Origin: Streptomyces sp. GESEQ-4
GTDB taxonomy: Bacteria > Actinomycetota > Actinomycetes > Streptomycetales > Streptomycetaceae
Reading direction: 5' to 3'
DNA length: 64,000 bases
Assembly: GCF_017948455.1 (NCBI RefSeq)
Contig: NZ_JAFFSU010000002.1
Location: 614,842-678,841, forward strand
Position numbers and translations under genes: made by a program. Shown here piece after piece: positions 9,323-18,233 of this stretch; within the stretch, counting starts at the first letter, position 1, and each line of letters begins with the position of its first letter. A model generated the notes under the pieces. That model saw only the letters and a list, made by a program, of their open reading frames with translations, had not been told where the DNA came from and searched no databases.

Positions 9323-10128
9323 AGGACATCGCCACGCCCCTGCTCGTCGTCGACGCCGTGCGCAAGACCTACCGGCTGCCGGACGGCGACCGGCTCACCG
9401 CCGCCGACCAGGTCTCCTTCACCGTTCCCCGCGGCGGCTCCGTCGGCATCGTGGGCGAGTCCGGGTCGGGCAAGAGCACCGTCGCCCGGATGCTCGTCGG
9501 CCTGACCCGGCCCGACTCCGGCACGATCACGGTGAACGGAAAGGACCGCACACCCGGCCGCGGACGACGCACCCGGCGCGACCGGCTGGCCCGGGCACGT
9601 GAGATCCAGATGGTCTTCCAGGACCCCTACGTCTCACTCGACCCGCGGCTCACGGCCCGTCAGTGCCTGCGCATCGCGCTCGGGCTGCACGGCCACCTCT
9701 CGACGGACACCCATATCGCCGCCCTGCTCGACCAGGTCGGCCTGGGCACCCGCGAGGCGGACGCCAAGCCGTACGAACTCTCCGGCGGCCAGCGGCAGCG
9801 CCTCGCCATCGCCCGGGCACTCGCCGTCGAACCAGAGATCCTGGTCCTCGACGAAGCGGTCGCCGCGCTCGACGTGTCGATCCAGGCCCAGATCCTCCAG
9901 CTCCTCGGTGACATCCGACGTGACACTGGCGTGGCGCTCGTCTTCGTCAGCCATGACCTGGCCGTCGTGCACCACATCACCGACGAGACCGTGGTGATGC
10001 GCCGGGGTGTCGTGGTCGAGCAGGGACCGACCCCGAGCGTGCTCAGCGCCCCCGAGCACGCCTACACCCGGCGGCTCCTCGCCTCGGTGCCCCGCCAGGG
10101 CTGGGACCCGGCCGACGCCCGGCTGTAG
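9319..10128 (+). CDS. ABC importer ATPase, DppF type
   Basis: A 269-residue second ATPase. The frame is open well upstream, but the GTG at 9319 overlaps the previous stop as GTGA and immediately precedes the first family-like residues (KDIATPLLVVDAVRKTY). Walker A is GESGSGKST and the signature is LSGGQ. Walker B continues as VLDEAVAALD rather than the usual DEPTSALD, leaving the catalytic Glu in place. It completes the importer operon of binding protein, two permeases and two ATPases. Confidence 0.9.
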   Translation: MKDIATPLLVVDAVRKTYRLPDGDRLTAADQVSFTVPRGGSVGIVGESGSGKSTVARMLVGLTRPDSGTITVNGKDRTPGRGRRTRRDRLARAREIQMVFQDPYVSLDPRLTARQCLRIALGLHGHLSTDTHIAALLDQVGLGTREADAKPYELSGGQRQRLAIARALAVEPEILVLDEAVAALDVSIQAQILQLLGDIRRDTGVALVFVSHDLAVVHHITDETVVMRRGVVVEQGPTPSVLSAPEHAYTRRLLASVPRQGWDPADARL

Positions 10129-10309
10129 GGGCCCGGCGGGCGGTGGGGGAAGGCGCGCCCGGGATACCGCCGTCCGGGGTCCCGGGGTAACCCGTGTGAT
10201 CGCCTCGAATGGTGGGACCGTCCGGTTCGGCTGACGGTGGATCACGTCAAGGCCGGGTCACCCAGCTGGCGAAACGTCAGCTGCCCGGGTGTGACGGAAG
10301 GATTCACAG

Positions 10310-10942
10310 ATGCGCTCTGCACGCATGCTGGCCGCGACAGCCGCGGCCACGGCCGCGCTCGCGATCGCCGCACCCGCCTACGCCGACTCGACAGGTGAGT
10401 GGGACCGCGACGACTCCTCCTACGGCAAGGAGAAGGACCACGACGAAGACTCTTCCTACGGCAAGAAGCACGACAAGGACAGCAGGCACGACATGCCGCG
10501 CGGCGGGATGCACACGGGTGGCGGAGCGCTGGCCCTGGTGAACCAGGACGACTGGGGCTCGGCCAGGGACCCCAAGCACGACCCGAACACCTACCGGGAC
10601 GACCACGGCCGGAGCGACGAGGACTCCTGGGGCCACCGGCACGACGGTGAGCACGGCAAGGACTCGGAGCACAACGATCACGGCCGGGAGTCGGGGCGCG
10701 GCGATCACAACGATCACGGCAGGGAGTCGGGGCACGACGAGCACGGCCACGACTCGGGGCGCGGCGAGCACCACGACGAGTCCGGGAAGCCCGACCACCA
10801 CAAGCCGCGCGGCGGCGTGCACACCGGCGGCGGCGCGCTCGCCTCGCCGGGCGTGACGGCCGCCGGGCTGGCCATGCTGGGCGTGGCCGGGACCGGCATG
10901 TACGCGCTGCGGCGCAAGAAGGCCCCCGAGGGCGCGGCCTGA
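10310..10942 (+). CDS. Secreted Asp/His-rich protein with sortase-substrate-like tail
   Basis: A 210-residue protein beginning with a Sec signal (RMLAATAAATAALAIAAPAYA). The mature region is almost entirely Asp, His, Glu, Gly, Ser and Arg, with repeats of the type NDHGRESG and DDSSYGK. A motif PRGGxHTGGGALA occurs twice, mid-protein and just before a C-terminal hydrophobic helix that is followed by LRRKK. That is the layout of a cell-wall sorting signal without a classical LPXTG. The class F sortase gene follows directly, so covalent wall anchoring is plausible. His/Asp richness suggests cation binding, but no function can be asserted. AAGGA precedes the ATG. Confidence 0.7.
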   Translation: MRSARMLAATAAATAALAIAAPAYADSTGEWDRDDSSYGKEKDHDEDSSYGKKHDKDSRHDMPRGGMHTGGGALALVNQDDWGSARDPKHDPNTYRDDHGRSDEDSWGHRHDGEHGKDSEHNDHGRESGRGDHNDHGRESGHDEHGHDSGRGEHHDESGKPDHHKPRGGVHTGGGALASPGVTAAGLAMLGVAGTGMYALRRKKAPEGAA

Positions 10943-11070
10943 CTGCCCGGTGCCGACGACATGACCGCCGAGGCCGCCGCACGTCCCCCTCGCGTCGCGG
11001 CGGCCCGGCTCGCCCTTCCCGCGAGATCGCGAGATGAGTCCGCTGCCGTGCCCGAGTGAGGTGGTGTCCG

Positions 11071-11754
11071 ATGGCAGCCAGCCCTCCTTCCCCTACCGAC
11101 GCCGAAACACCGCCCACGTCGCTGGGATCCCGCAGACTCGCGACGATCTTCTGGAGTGGGGTCGCCCTGGTCGTCGTGGCAGTGAGCCTGTTCGGCGGTG
11201 AGGACGAGCCGTCCCGCACCGGACACGCGCACCATGCCGCACCGGCCGCCACATCGTCCCCGTCCCCGTCCTCTTCCGCGACGCCCCGAGCCGGAAAGCA
11301 CCTGCCGCGATCCACACCGATCCGACTGCGCATCCCGAAGATCTCGGTCGACGCGCCCTTCACCCCCCTCGCCATCGGCCGCTCGGGACAGCTCGAGGCC
11401 CCACCGGCGGACGAGGTCAATCTCGTGGGCTGGTACGCCAAGGGGGTGTCCCCGGGGGAGGCAGGTACGTCGATCATCGCCGGGCACGTGGACACGGCGA
11501 CGTCGCCGGCGGTGTTCACGGAACTCGGCGAGCTGGAGAAGGGCGACCGGTTCCGGGTGAAGCGAGCCGACCGGCGCATCGCGACGTTCGTGGTCGACAG
11601 CGTGGAGACCTTCGAGAAGGACAGCTTCCCCGACGAGCGGGTGTACGCCGACACCCCGCAGGCCCAGGTCCGCCTCATCACCTGTGCCGGGGACTACGAC
11701 CGCAGCGCCAAGGACTACACGGAGAACCTCGTCGTCTTCGCCCACCTCGTCTGA
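11071..11754 (+). CDS. Class F sortase
   Basis: A 227-residue membrane-anchored transpeptidase. A single N-terminal helix (TIFWSGVALVVVAVSLF) and a Ser/Pro-rich stalk lead into the sortase barrel from RLRIPKISVDAPF. The catalytic His is in IIAGHVDT and the catalytic Cys in LITCAGDYD. The short actinobacterial form with YTENLVVFA at the end points to class F. The ATG at 11071 was chosen over one 15 nt upstream because GAGGTGG ends 6 nt before it. Its likely substrate is the neighbouring secreted Asp/His-rich protein. Confidence 0.85.
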   Translation: MAASPPSPTDAETPPTSLGSRRLATIFWSGVALVVVAVSLFGGEDEPSRTGHAHHAAPAATSSPSPSSSATPRAGKHLPRSTPIRLRIPKISVDAPFTPLAIGRSGQLEAPPADEVNLVGWYAKGVSPGEAGTSIIAGHVDTATSPAVFTELGELEKGDRFRVKRADRRIATFVVDSVETFEKDSFPDERVYADTPQAQVRLITCAGDYDRSAKDYTENLVVFAHLV

Positions 11755-11867
11755 CGTAGGCCCGTGTGCCCGTGTGTGCTCCATGTGGGCCCGCGCGACG
11801 GGCCGTTGTCAGTGCCGCGCGCTAGCGTCCTTGGCATCGGCTTTCAGCCACATCTCCGGGAGGATCC

Positions 11868-12281
11868 ATGGCCTCGCGCCTCAACCCGTACCTCAGCTTC
11901 GACGGCGACGCCAGGCAGGCGTTGGAGTTCTACCAAGAGGTCTTCGGCGGCACGCTGAAGCTCAACACCTACGGCGAGTTCGGGCAGTCGGACGCGCCGA
12001 ACGCCGACAAGATCATGCACGGCATGCTGGAGACCCCGAGCGGCTACACCCTGATGGGCGCCGACGCCCCGCACGGAATGCCGAACAACCCGGGCAACAA
12101 CTTCTCCGTGAGTCTGAGCGGCGACGACGACGCCGAGCTGCGCGGGTACTGGGAGAAGCTGTCCGACGGCGGCACCGTGTCCGTGCCGTTCGAGAAGCAG
12201 ATGTGGGGCGACATCTTCGGGATGTGCACGGACCGCTTCGGCATCCCGTGGATGGTCGACATCGTCCAGCAGAGCGGCTGA
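11868..12281 (+). CDS. VOC-family (PhnB/glyoxalase-like) protein
   Basis: A 137-residue single-domain vicinal-oxygen-chelate protein of the PhnB type: LNPYLSFDGDARQALEFY at the start, FGGTLKLNTYGEF, and the closing FGIPWMVDI strand. These are often listed as 3-demethylubiquinone-9 methyltransferase-like, but no reaction is established for most. GGGAGG precedes the ATG. It is a single-gene unit ended by the hairpin at 12318-12348. Confidence 0.85.
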   Translation: MASRLNPYLSFDGDARQALEFYQEVFGGTLKLNTYGEFGQSDAPNADKIMHGMLETPSGYTLMGADAPHGMPNNPGNNFSVSLSGDDDAELRGYWEKLSDGGTVSVPFEKQMWGDIFGMCTDRFGIPWMVDIVQQSG

Positions 12282-12298
12282 CCGATCGGCCCGCAGAG

Positions 12299-12982
12299 CT
12301 ACTGACCCCAGCCGCCCACCGCCGGCCCCTCTGTAGCGGGCCGGCGGTCTTCCTGCGCCGAGGTGAGGGCACGGACCATCAGGGCGCCCGCCACGGCCGC
12401 ACCCACCATGGCCGCGTCGGCCGCCAGCAGCACCCCGACATCGGAGTAGGCACGCGCGATGACCTCGTCCTTGGAGTCGGTGTACATCAGCCCCACTCCG
12501 CTGACCAACCCGACCAGCCACAGTGCCCACCACCAGTTCACGACACGCGGCAGCGGCCGATCCGGGACGCCGGTGCGGTGAATGTCGGCGACGAGGCCGC
12601 GGGGGATCCACAGGTTCGCGATGGGGATGATCCAGCCGAGGTAGATCCACGGCCAGGAGTAGCGGGGCCGCTGTCCCGAAAGGACGTAGGCGTTGTCCCG
12701 GACGCGCCACAGCCAGGTGATGAAGGCGATGGCGCAGACCACCGTGGCCGCGTCTCCCAGGGAACTGACGATGTGGTAGGCGTCCTCGAGGCCGGTCAGC
12801 GGGCGGTGTACGCCGTCGCCCTGGTCCGGTGGTCCCGAAGCCGGCTGTCCCGCTGCCGCGAGCCGGATCTGCCAGACGGCTCGGGCCGTCCAGGCCGCAC
12901 CGACGAGGACGAGGGCGGCGACGGCACAAAGGGCGGTTCCGCGGACCGGGCGCAGGGCCGGCTGGGCTATCTGATCTTTCAC
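12299..12982 (-). CDS. DUF4328 membrane protein
   Basis: A protein of about 227 residues with four or five hydrophobic segments (TALCAVAALVLVGAAW, DAATVVCAIAFITWLW, WPWIYLGWIIPIANLWIP, WWALWLVGLVSGVGLMY) and the Trp/Pro-rich core of DUF4328. The frame extends to a GTG at 13066, but that codon abuts the terminator hairpin of the upstream gap gene. The GTG at 12982 has AGGA a few bases upstream and was preferred. Function unknown; convergent with the VOC gene. Confidence 0.75.
   Translation of the reverse strand: MKDQIAQPALRPVRGTALCAVAALVLVGAAWTARAVWQIRLAAAGQPASGPPDQGDGVHRPLTGLEDAYHIVSSLGDAATVVCAIAFITWLWRVRDNAYVLSGQRPRYSWPWIYLGWIIPIANLWIPRGLVADIHRTGVPDRPLPRVVNWWWALWLVGLVSGVGLMYTDSKDEVIARAYSDVGVLLAADAAMVGAAVAGALMVRALTSAQEDRRPATEGPAVGGWGQ
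12318..12348 (+). terminator. Hairpin after the VOC gene
   Basis: ACCGCCGGCCC (12318-12328) pairs perfectly with GGGCCGGCGGT (12338-12348) across a 9-nt loop, 36 nt after the VOC stop. It lies inside the 3' end of the convergent DUF4328 gene and has no U-tract, as is common in Streptomyces. Confidence 0.55.
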
Positions 12983-13030
12983 CCGGACATCCTGTCGTGC
13001 GGGGAGCCGCGCCCGCCAGATACCCAGAGT

Positions 13031-13064
13031 GACGGTGCCGTGCGCAACCGGACACGGCACCGTC
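13031..13064 (-). terminator. Perfect 12-bp hairpin after gap
   Basis: GACGGTGCCGTG (13031-13042) and CACGGCACCGTC (13053-13064) form a perfect 12-bp stem with a 10-nt loop, starting 15 nt after the stop codon of the leftward GAPDH gene. It supports the downstream start chosen for DUF4328. Confidence 0.75.
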
Positions 13065-13078
13065 ACGAAGACGGGTGG

Positions 13079-14533
13079 TCAGACCGCCATGGCCGGGTAG
13101 GTCGGGTACTCCACCCCGGAGACGTGCTGGACGACGCGGATGACCTGGCAGGAGTAGCCGAACTCGTTGTCGTACCAGAGGTAGAGGATGGCGTTGTCCC
13201 CGTCGACCTTCGTGGCGCCGGCGTCGACGATCGAGGCGTGGCGGGAGCCGATGAAGTCGCTGGAGACGGCGTCGGGGGCGCTGGTGAAGTCGATCTGGCG
13301 CCGCAGGGGCGAGGTGAGCGACACGTCGCGGAGGTGGTCGAGGACCTCCTCGCGGGTGGTCTCGCGGCCGAGCCGCAGGCTGAGGATGGCGATCGAGACG
13401 TCCGGGACCGGGACCCGGATCGAGCTGCCGGTGATCGGCGCCTTGAGGTCGGGCAGCGCCTTGGCGACGGCGGAGGCGGCGCCCGTCTCGGTGATCACCA
13501 TGTTGAGCGGCGCGGAGCGGCCACGCCGGTCGGCCTTGTGGTAATTGTCCAGCAGGTTCTGGTCGTTGGTGAACGAGTGGACGGTCTCCACGTGGCCGCG
13601 CAGCACGCCGTACTCGTCGGCCATCGCCTTCAGCGGCGGGACGATCGCGTTGGTGGTGCAGGAGGCGCAGGACAGGATCTGCTCGTCCGGTTTGATCATG
13701 TCGTGGTTGACGCCGTGCACGATGTTGGGGACGTCGCCCTTGCCCGGCGCGGTCAGCACGACCTTGTCGATGCCGGGGCGCAGATGCTGGGACAGGCCCT
13801 CGCGGTCGCGCCACTTGCCGGTGTTGTCGATGAGGATGGCGTCCTTGATGCCGTACGCCGTGTAGTCGACCTCGGACGGGTCGCTCGCGTAGATCACCTT
13901 GATCTCGTTGCCGTTGGCGATGATCGTGCTGTTCGCCTCGTCGACGGTGATCGTGCCCTGGAACTGACCGTGGATGGAGTCGCGGCGCAGCAGCGAGGCG
14001 CGTTTGACGATGTCCTGCTCGCCGCCCTGGCGCACGACCACGGCGCGCAGCCGCAGACCGTTGCCGGAGCCGGCCTTCTCGATCAGCAGCCGGGCGACGA
14101 GGCGGCCGATGCGGCCGAAGCCGTAGAGGACGACGTCACGCGGTTCGCGGCGCTCGATCTTGTTGGCTCCCGTCGCGCCGGCGACGGCCTCGGCGGTGAA
14201 CTCGGCCACCGACAGACCCCGGTCGTCGGCCCGGTACGTCTCCGCCAGCATGCCGAGGTCGATCTGCGAGGGGCCGAGATCGAGCGCGGTGATGGCCCGC
14301 AGGAACGGCAGGGTGTCCGTGACCGACAGTTCCTCGCCGGCGATCTGCCGGGCGAAGCGGTGCGTCTTGAGGATGCTCACCACCGACTTGTTCACCAGAG
14401 AGCGGCTGTGCAGCAGGACGGTCACGTCCCGCTCGCGGTGCAGCTTCCCGATGATCGGGATCATCGACTCCGCGATCTCCTCGCGGTTCTTCCAGTTGGT
14501 GAACGAGTCCTCGGTGACAGTCACAGGATCCAT
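13079..14533 (-). CDS. gap: Glyceraldehyde-3-phosphate dehydrogenase, long form
   Basis: A 484-residue enzyme, well over the ~335 residues of classical GAPDH. The first ~130 residues are an extension not found in the classical enzyme. The nucleotide fold follows with GFGRIGRL (138-145), and the catalytic motif is SCTTN with Cys about residue 292. WYDNEFGYSCQV closes the C-terminal domain. It oxidises glyceraldehyde-3-phosphate in glycolysis or works in reverse. The long paralogue in Streptomyces usually coexists with a short one elsewhere. It is a single-gene unit with its own terminator. Confidence 0.93.
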   Translation of the reverse strand: MDPVTVTEDSFTNWKNREEIAESMIPIIGKLHRERDVTVLLHSRSLVNKSVVSILKTHRFARQIAGEELSVTDTLPFLRAITALDLGPSQIDLGMLAETYRADDRGLSVAEFTAEAVAGATGANKIERREPRDVVLYGFGRIGRLVARLLIEKAGSGNGLRLRAVVVRQGGEQDIVKRASLLRRDSIHGQFQGTITVDEANSTIIANGNEIKVIYASDPSEVDYTAYGIKDAILIDNTGKWRDREGLSQHLRPGIDKVVLTAPGKGDVPNIVHGVNHDMIKPDEQILSCASCTTNAIVPPLKAMADEYGVLRGHVETVHSFTNDQNLLDNYHKADRRGRSAPLNMVITETGAASAVAKALPDLKAPITGSSIRVPVPDVSIAILSLRLGRETTREEVLDHLRDVSLTSPLRRQIDFTSAPDAVSSDFIGSRHASIVDAGATKVDGDNAILYLWYDNEFGYSCQVIRVVQHVSGVEYPTYPAMAV

Positions 14534-14664
14534 CTCTTTCGAGCTAGGTAGCGCTCAGATGGTAACGGCACGCTCGTTCGATCGGCGGAGGCGGGTCGAC
14601 GGGTGTCCGGTATGTGTAGTTCCTTGGGTGCCGGAGTTCGCGGCCGGGATCGGCACCGTGACGA

Positions 14665-15732
14665 TCAGCGAGGCCCGTACGCCTTGGGCAGCCGCATGCC
14701 GCGCTCGGCCATGATCTCCCGCACCTTGTCGGGGTAGTTGGTGATGATGCCGTCGATCCCGAAGTCCATCAGCGCCTCCACGGTCGCCGGGTCGTCGCAG
14801 GTCCACGGGACGACCTTGAGGCCCCGGGCGTGCGCCGCGTCGACCATGGCCTGGTCGGCGTAGAAGCGGAAGCCCGGGTCGCCGACCTTGCCGCTCTGCG
14901 GGAAGCCGTAGTTGGGGGAGAGGGTGGTGACTCCGGCGATGCTGTCGGCGGCCTTCACGAAGTCGCCGTCGTAGTCGTCGGCGTCGATCCCGCCGAGCCA
15001 GGGGGAGGCGCCGGGTTTGCCGACCTGGAGGAAGTCGTAGTTGGTCAGGGCCACCAGCGGCCACCTCGGCGCGAGTTTGTGCATCGCCTTGAGGGCGCCC
15101 CAGTCGAAGGACTGGATGGTGACCTGGCGCTCGATGCCGGAGCGGCGGATCTCCTCGTGGACCCGGCGCACGAACAGCTCGCGCGGCGCGGTCTGTTCGG
15201 GGGCGCCCGCCTCGACCTTCGCCTCCACGTTCAGGGTGACCTGCCGGGCCTTGTAGCGCTTGACCAGGTTCAGGACGTCCCGGAGCTCGACCATCTTGAG
15301 GCCCTTGATCTGCTCCTGCTCGGGGAAGCCCGGCAACTGCTGGTAGCCGCAGTCCATGGTCTTGATCTGGGCCAGCGTCAGGTCCTTGATGTACTTGCCG
15401 ACGTACGGGTACATCGAGTCGCCCGGCGTGAGCGGCGCGGTGTCCTTGCACTTCTGGGCGCTGACCTGCCGGTCGTGGGTGACGACGACCTTCTTGTCCT
15501 TGGTGATCTGGGTGTCCAGCTCCAGCGTGGACACACCCAGGCGCAGGGCCTTGCCGAAGCCCTCCAGGGACGACTCGGTCGTCATGCCGAGGCCGCCGCG
15601 GTGCGCCTGGAGGTCGAAGGAGGGCTTGTGGTGCGGCCCCTCGGAGGTGTGCGCGGTCGTCGCGTGAGCGGCTGCCGGGAAGGCGAGCGCCGGCACCAGG
15701 GCCAGGCCGGCGAGGACATGCCTTGAGGACAT
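14665..15732 (-). CDS. Secreted glycerophosphodiester phosphodiesterase
   Basis: A 355-residue protein with a Sec signal peptide (VLAGLALVPALAFPAAAHA) and a GDPD TIM barrel. The metal and acid/base residues are visible in QAHRGG, ELDTQITKDKK and VTHD near the N-terminus, and MVDAAHARGLKVVPWTCDDP near the C-terminus. It should release glycerol-3-phosphate from phospholipid headgroups outside the cell, a phosphate or carbon scavenging role. GAGTGAGG precedes the ATG. No Pho-box was recognised. Confidence 0.92.
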   Translation of the reverse strand: MSSRHVLAGLALVPALAFPAAAHATTAHTSEGPHHKPSFDLQAHRGGLGMTTESSLEGFGKALRLGVSTLELDTQITKDKKVVVTHDRQVSAQKCKDTAPLTPGDSMYPYVGKYIKDLTLAQIKTMDCGYQQLPGFPEQEQIKGLKMVELRDVLNLVKRYKARQVTLNVEAKVEAGAPEQTAPRELFVRRVHEEIRRSGIERQVTIQSFDWGALKAMHKLAPRWPLVALTNYDFLQVGKPGASPWLGGIDADDYDGDFVKAADSIAGVTTLSPNYGFPQSGKVGDPGFRFYADQAMVDAAHARGLKVVPWTCDDPATVEALMDFGIDGIITNYPDKVREIMAERGMRLPKAYGPR

Positions 15733-15836
15733 CGAAACCTCACTCTTGTTCGGTTCGGGGGGCGACCCGAAGACGCTAGTGCGGCCCTGGGGAGCCTACG
15801 ACGACCTGAGTGTGAGGGGGCTGTGAACGCTGGGCG

Positions 15837-18065
15837 TCATCCGAGGGGGCGGAAGGCCCGCAGGCGCAGGGAGTTGGCGACGACGAACACCGAGGACAAC
15901 GCCATCGTCCCGCCGGCGATCATCGGGTTGAGCAGTCCGGCCGCGGCGAGCGGCAGGGCGGCGAGGTTGTAGGCGAAGGCCCAGAACAGGTTGGACCGGA
16001 TGGTGCCGAGGGTCCGTCGGGCCAGCCGGACGGCGTCGGCCGCGGCCCGCAGATCGCCTCGTACGAGCGTCAGGTCGCTCGCCTCGATCGCCGCATCGGT
16101 TCCGGTGCCCATGGCCAGCCCCAGGTCGGCCTGCGCGAGCGCGGCCGCGTCGTTGACGCCGTCACCGACCATGGCGACGGAACGGCCCTCGCCCTGAAGG
16201 CGCTTGACGACGGCGGCCTTGTCCTGCGGCAGCACCTCGGCGAAGACGTCCTCGGGCGCGATGCCGACCTGGCGTGCGACCGACTCGGCCACGGTCCGGT
16301 TGTCGCCGGTCAGCAGGATCGGGGTCAGACCGAGGCCGCGCAGCCGCTCGATCGCCTCCGGGCTGGTCTCCTTGACCGCGTCGGCGACTTCGAGGACCGC
16401 CCGCGCCTCCCCGTCCCAGGCGACGGCGATCGCGGTGCGCCCGGCCGCCTCGGCCTCGGACTTGGCCCGCTTCAGCTCCTCGGGCAGCTCCAACGCCCAG
16501 TCGGCGAGCAGCCGTTCACGCCCGACGAGGACGGCATGACCGTCGACGACGCCCTGCACACCCAGGCCGGGCACGTTCGCGAAATCCTCGGGCGCGGGGA
16601 GCGCGCCCAGCTTCTCCAGCGCTCCGTCGGCGACGGCTCGGGCGATCGGGTGCTCGGACGCGTGCTCCAACCCACCCGCCAGCCGCAGGACTTCGGACTC
16701 GTCGGCTCCCTCGGCCGTGTGCACGGCGAGCAGCGTCATCCGGCCCGTGGTGACCGTGCCCGTCTTGTCGAGGACGACGGTGTCGACCTTGCGCGTCGAC
16801 TCCAGCACCTCAGGGCCTTTGATCAGGATTCCTAGCTGGGCGCCCCGCCCCGTGCCGACCAGCAGCGCGGTCGGGGTGGCGAGCCCCAGGGCGCACGGGC
16901 AGGCGATGATCAGGACCGCGACGGCGGCGGTGAACGCGGCCGTCAGACCCGCACCGTTGCCCAGCCAGAAGCCGAGGGTGCCGAGGGCGAGCGCGATCAC
17001 GACGGGCACGAACACGGCGGAGATCCGGTCCGCGAGCCGCTGCGCGGCGGCCTTCCCGTTCTGCGCGTCCTCCACCAGGCTGGCCATCCGGGCGAGCTGG
17101 GTGTCCGCGCCGACCCGCACGGCCTCGACGACCAGCCGACCGCCCGCGTTGACCGTGGCGCCGGTGACCGGATCGCCCTGGCCCACTTCCACCGGCACGG
17201 ACTCGCCGGTGAGCATGGAGGCGTCGACGGCGGAGGAGCCCTCGACGACCGTCCCGTCAGTGGCGATCTTCTCCCCGGGACGCACCAGGAAGCGGTCACC
17301 GACCTTCAACTCGGCGACGGGGACGGTCTGTTCGCGGCCGTCGGGGCGCAGCACGGTGACGTCCTTGGTACCCAGCTCCAGCAGCGCCTTGAGCGCGGCT
17401 CCCGCCTTGCGCTTCGAACGGGCCTCGAAGTAACGCCCTGCCAGGATGAACATGGTGACGCCGGCCGCGGCCTCCAGGTAGATGTTCCCCGCGCCGTCAC
17501 CGCGGGCGATGGTCAGCTCGAAGGGATGCGTCATCCCCGGCGTGCCGGCGGTCCCGAAGAACAGCGCCCACAGCGACCACAGGAACGCCGCCGACGTACC
17601 GACCGAGATCAGCGTGTCCATGGTGGCCGCACCATGGCGGGCATTGGTCAGCGCCACCTGATGGAAGGGCCATCCGGCGTACGTCACCACGGGCGCCGCC
17701 AGCGTCAGGGAAAGCCACTGCCAGTTCTCGAACTGCAGGGCGGGGATCATGGCCATCGCGATCACGGGGACGGCGAGGGCGACCGAGGTGAGCAGCCGCT
17801 GCCGGAGGGACCGGAGCTCATGGTCGGCCTGCTCGGGCTCGGGCTCGGCCCGCGCGGGCTCCTGCGCGGTGTACCCCGTCGCCTCGACCGTGGCTATCAG
17901 ATCCGGGACGGAGATCTCGCCGGTGTAGCTGACCCTGGCCTTCTCGGTGGCGTAGTTGACGGTCGCCATGACCCCGTCCATGCGGTTGAGCTTCTTCTCG
18001 ACGCGTGCCGCGCACGAGGCGCAGGTCATGCCGCCGATGACGAGTTCGACCTGGTGACTGGCCAT
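15837..18065 (-). CDS. copA: Copper-exporting P1B-type ATPase CopA
   Basis: A 742-residue heavy-metal ATPase. It has an N-terminal metal-binding domain with GMTCASC (residues 12-18), eight membrane segments, the transport motif CPC, phosphorylation motif DKTGT, SEHPIA and GDGVND. YN in the seventh and MxxSS in the eighth segment are the Cu(I) (P1B-1) signature, so it pumps Cu(I) out of the cytoplasm. The second of two adjacent ATGs (18065) was chosen because it gives AGGAG a 5-nt spacing. Divergent from the His-rich secreted protein, with CsoR-like palindromes between. Confidence 0.94.
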   Translation of the reverse strand: MASHQVELVIGGMTCASCAARVEKKLNRMDGVMATVNYATEKARVSYTGEISVPDLIATVEATGYTAQEPARAEPEPEQADHELRSLRQRLLTSVALAVPVIAMAMIPALQFENWQWLSLTLAAPVVTYAGWPFHQVALTNARHGAATMDTLISVGTSAAFLWSLWALFFGTAGTPGMTHPFELTIARGDGAGNIYLEAAAGVTMFILAGRYFEARSKRKAGAALKALLELGTKDVTVLRPDGREQTVPVAELKVGDRFLVRPGEKIATDGTVVEGSSAVDASMLTGESVPVEVGQGDPVTGATVNAGGRLVVEAVRVGADTQLARMASLVEDAQNGKAAAQRLADRISAVFVPVVIALALGTLGFWLGNGAGLTAAFTAAVAVLIIACPCALGLATPTALLVGTGRGAQLGILIKGPEVLESTRKVDTVVLDKTGTVTTGRMTLLAVHTAEGADESEVLRLAGGLEHASEHPIARAVADGALEKLGALPAPEDFANVPGLGVQGVVDGHAVLVGRERLLADWALELPEELKRAKSEAEAAGRTAIAVAWDGEARAVLEVADAVKETSPEAIERLRGLGLTPILLTGDNRTVAESVARQVGIAPEDVFAEVLPQDKAAVVKRLQGEGRSVAMVGDGVNDAAALAQADLGLAMGTGTDAAIEASDLTLVRGDLRAAADAVRLARRTLGTIRSNLFWAFAYNLAALPLAAAGLLNPMIAGGTMALSSVFVVANSLRLRAFRPLG

Positions 18066-18118
18066 CATCGCTCCTGGACTTCATACGGGGCAGGGGTATC
18101 CTTCTCTCGTCGTCATGT

Positions 18119-18135
18119 ATACCCCTGTGGGGTAT
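18119..18135. promoter_or_regulatory. CsoR-like operator, copA side
   Basis: ATACCCC (18119-18125) and GGGGTAT (18129-18135) are a perfect 7-bp inverted repeat with a 3-nt spacer, matching the TACCCC/GGGGTA pattern of copper-responsive CsoR sites. A partial site with one intact GGGGTAT lies at 18093-18099. No csoR gene is in the window. Confidence 0.7.
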
Positions 18136-18165
18136 CGAGAGCAAGTGCGAGCAAGCCTTGACTTC

Positions 18166-18182
18166 ATACCCCCTGGGGGTAT
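18166..18182. promoter_or_regulatory. CsoR-like operator, secreted-protein side
   Basis: ATACCCCC, a single T, then GGGGGTAT form a perfect 8-bp-arm palindrome 51 nt before the ATG of the His-rich secreted protein. Paired with 18119-18135, it places both divergent genes under probable copper control. Confidence 0.72.
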
Positions 18183-18233
18183 GGTCGGAGCCAGAGAAAC
18201 GGACCCATAGCAATCCGGAGATCGGAGAACACC

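Noticed and set aside
10129..10309. Terminator or riboswitch in the gap before the Asp/His-rich protein gene
   Set aside because: Inverted CAGCTG/GGGTGTGAC segments exist near 10256-10303, but the pairing needs bulges and no clear stem or known riboswitch pattern emerges.
12983..13066. Longer N-terminus for the DUF4328 protein
   Set aside because: The upstream GTG overlaps the perfect terminator hairpin of gap and lacks a ribosome-binding site.
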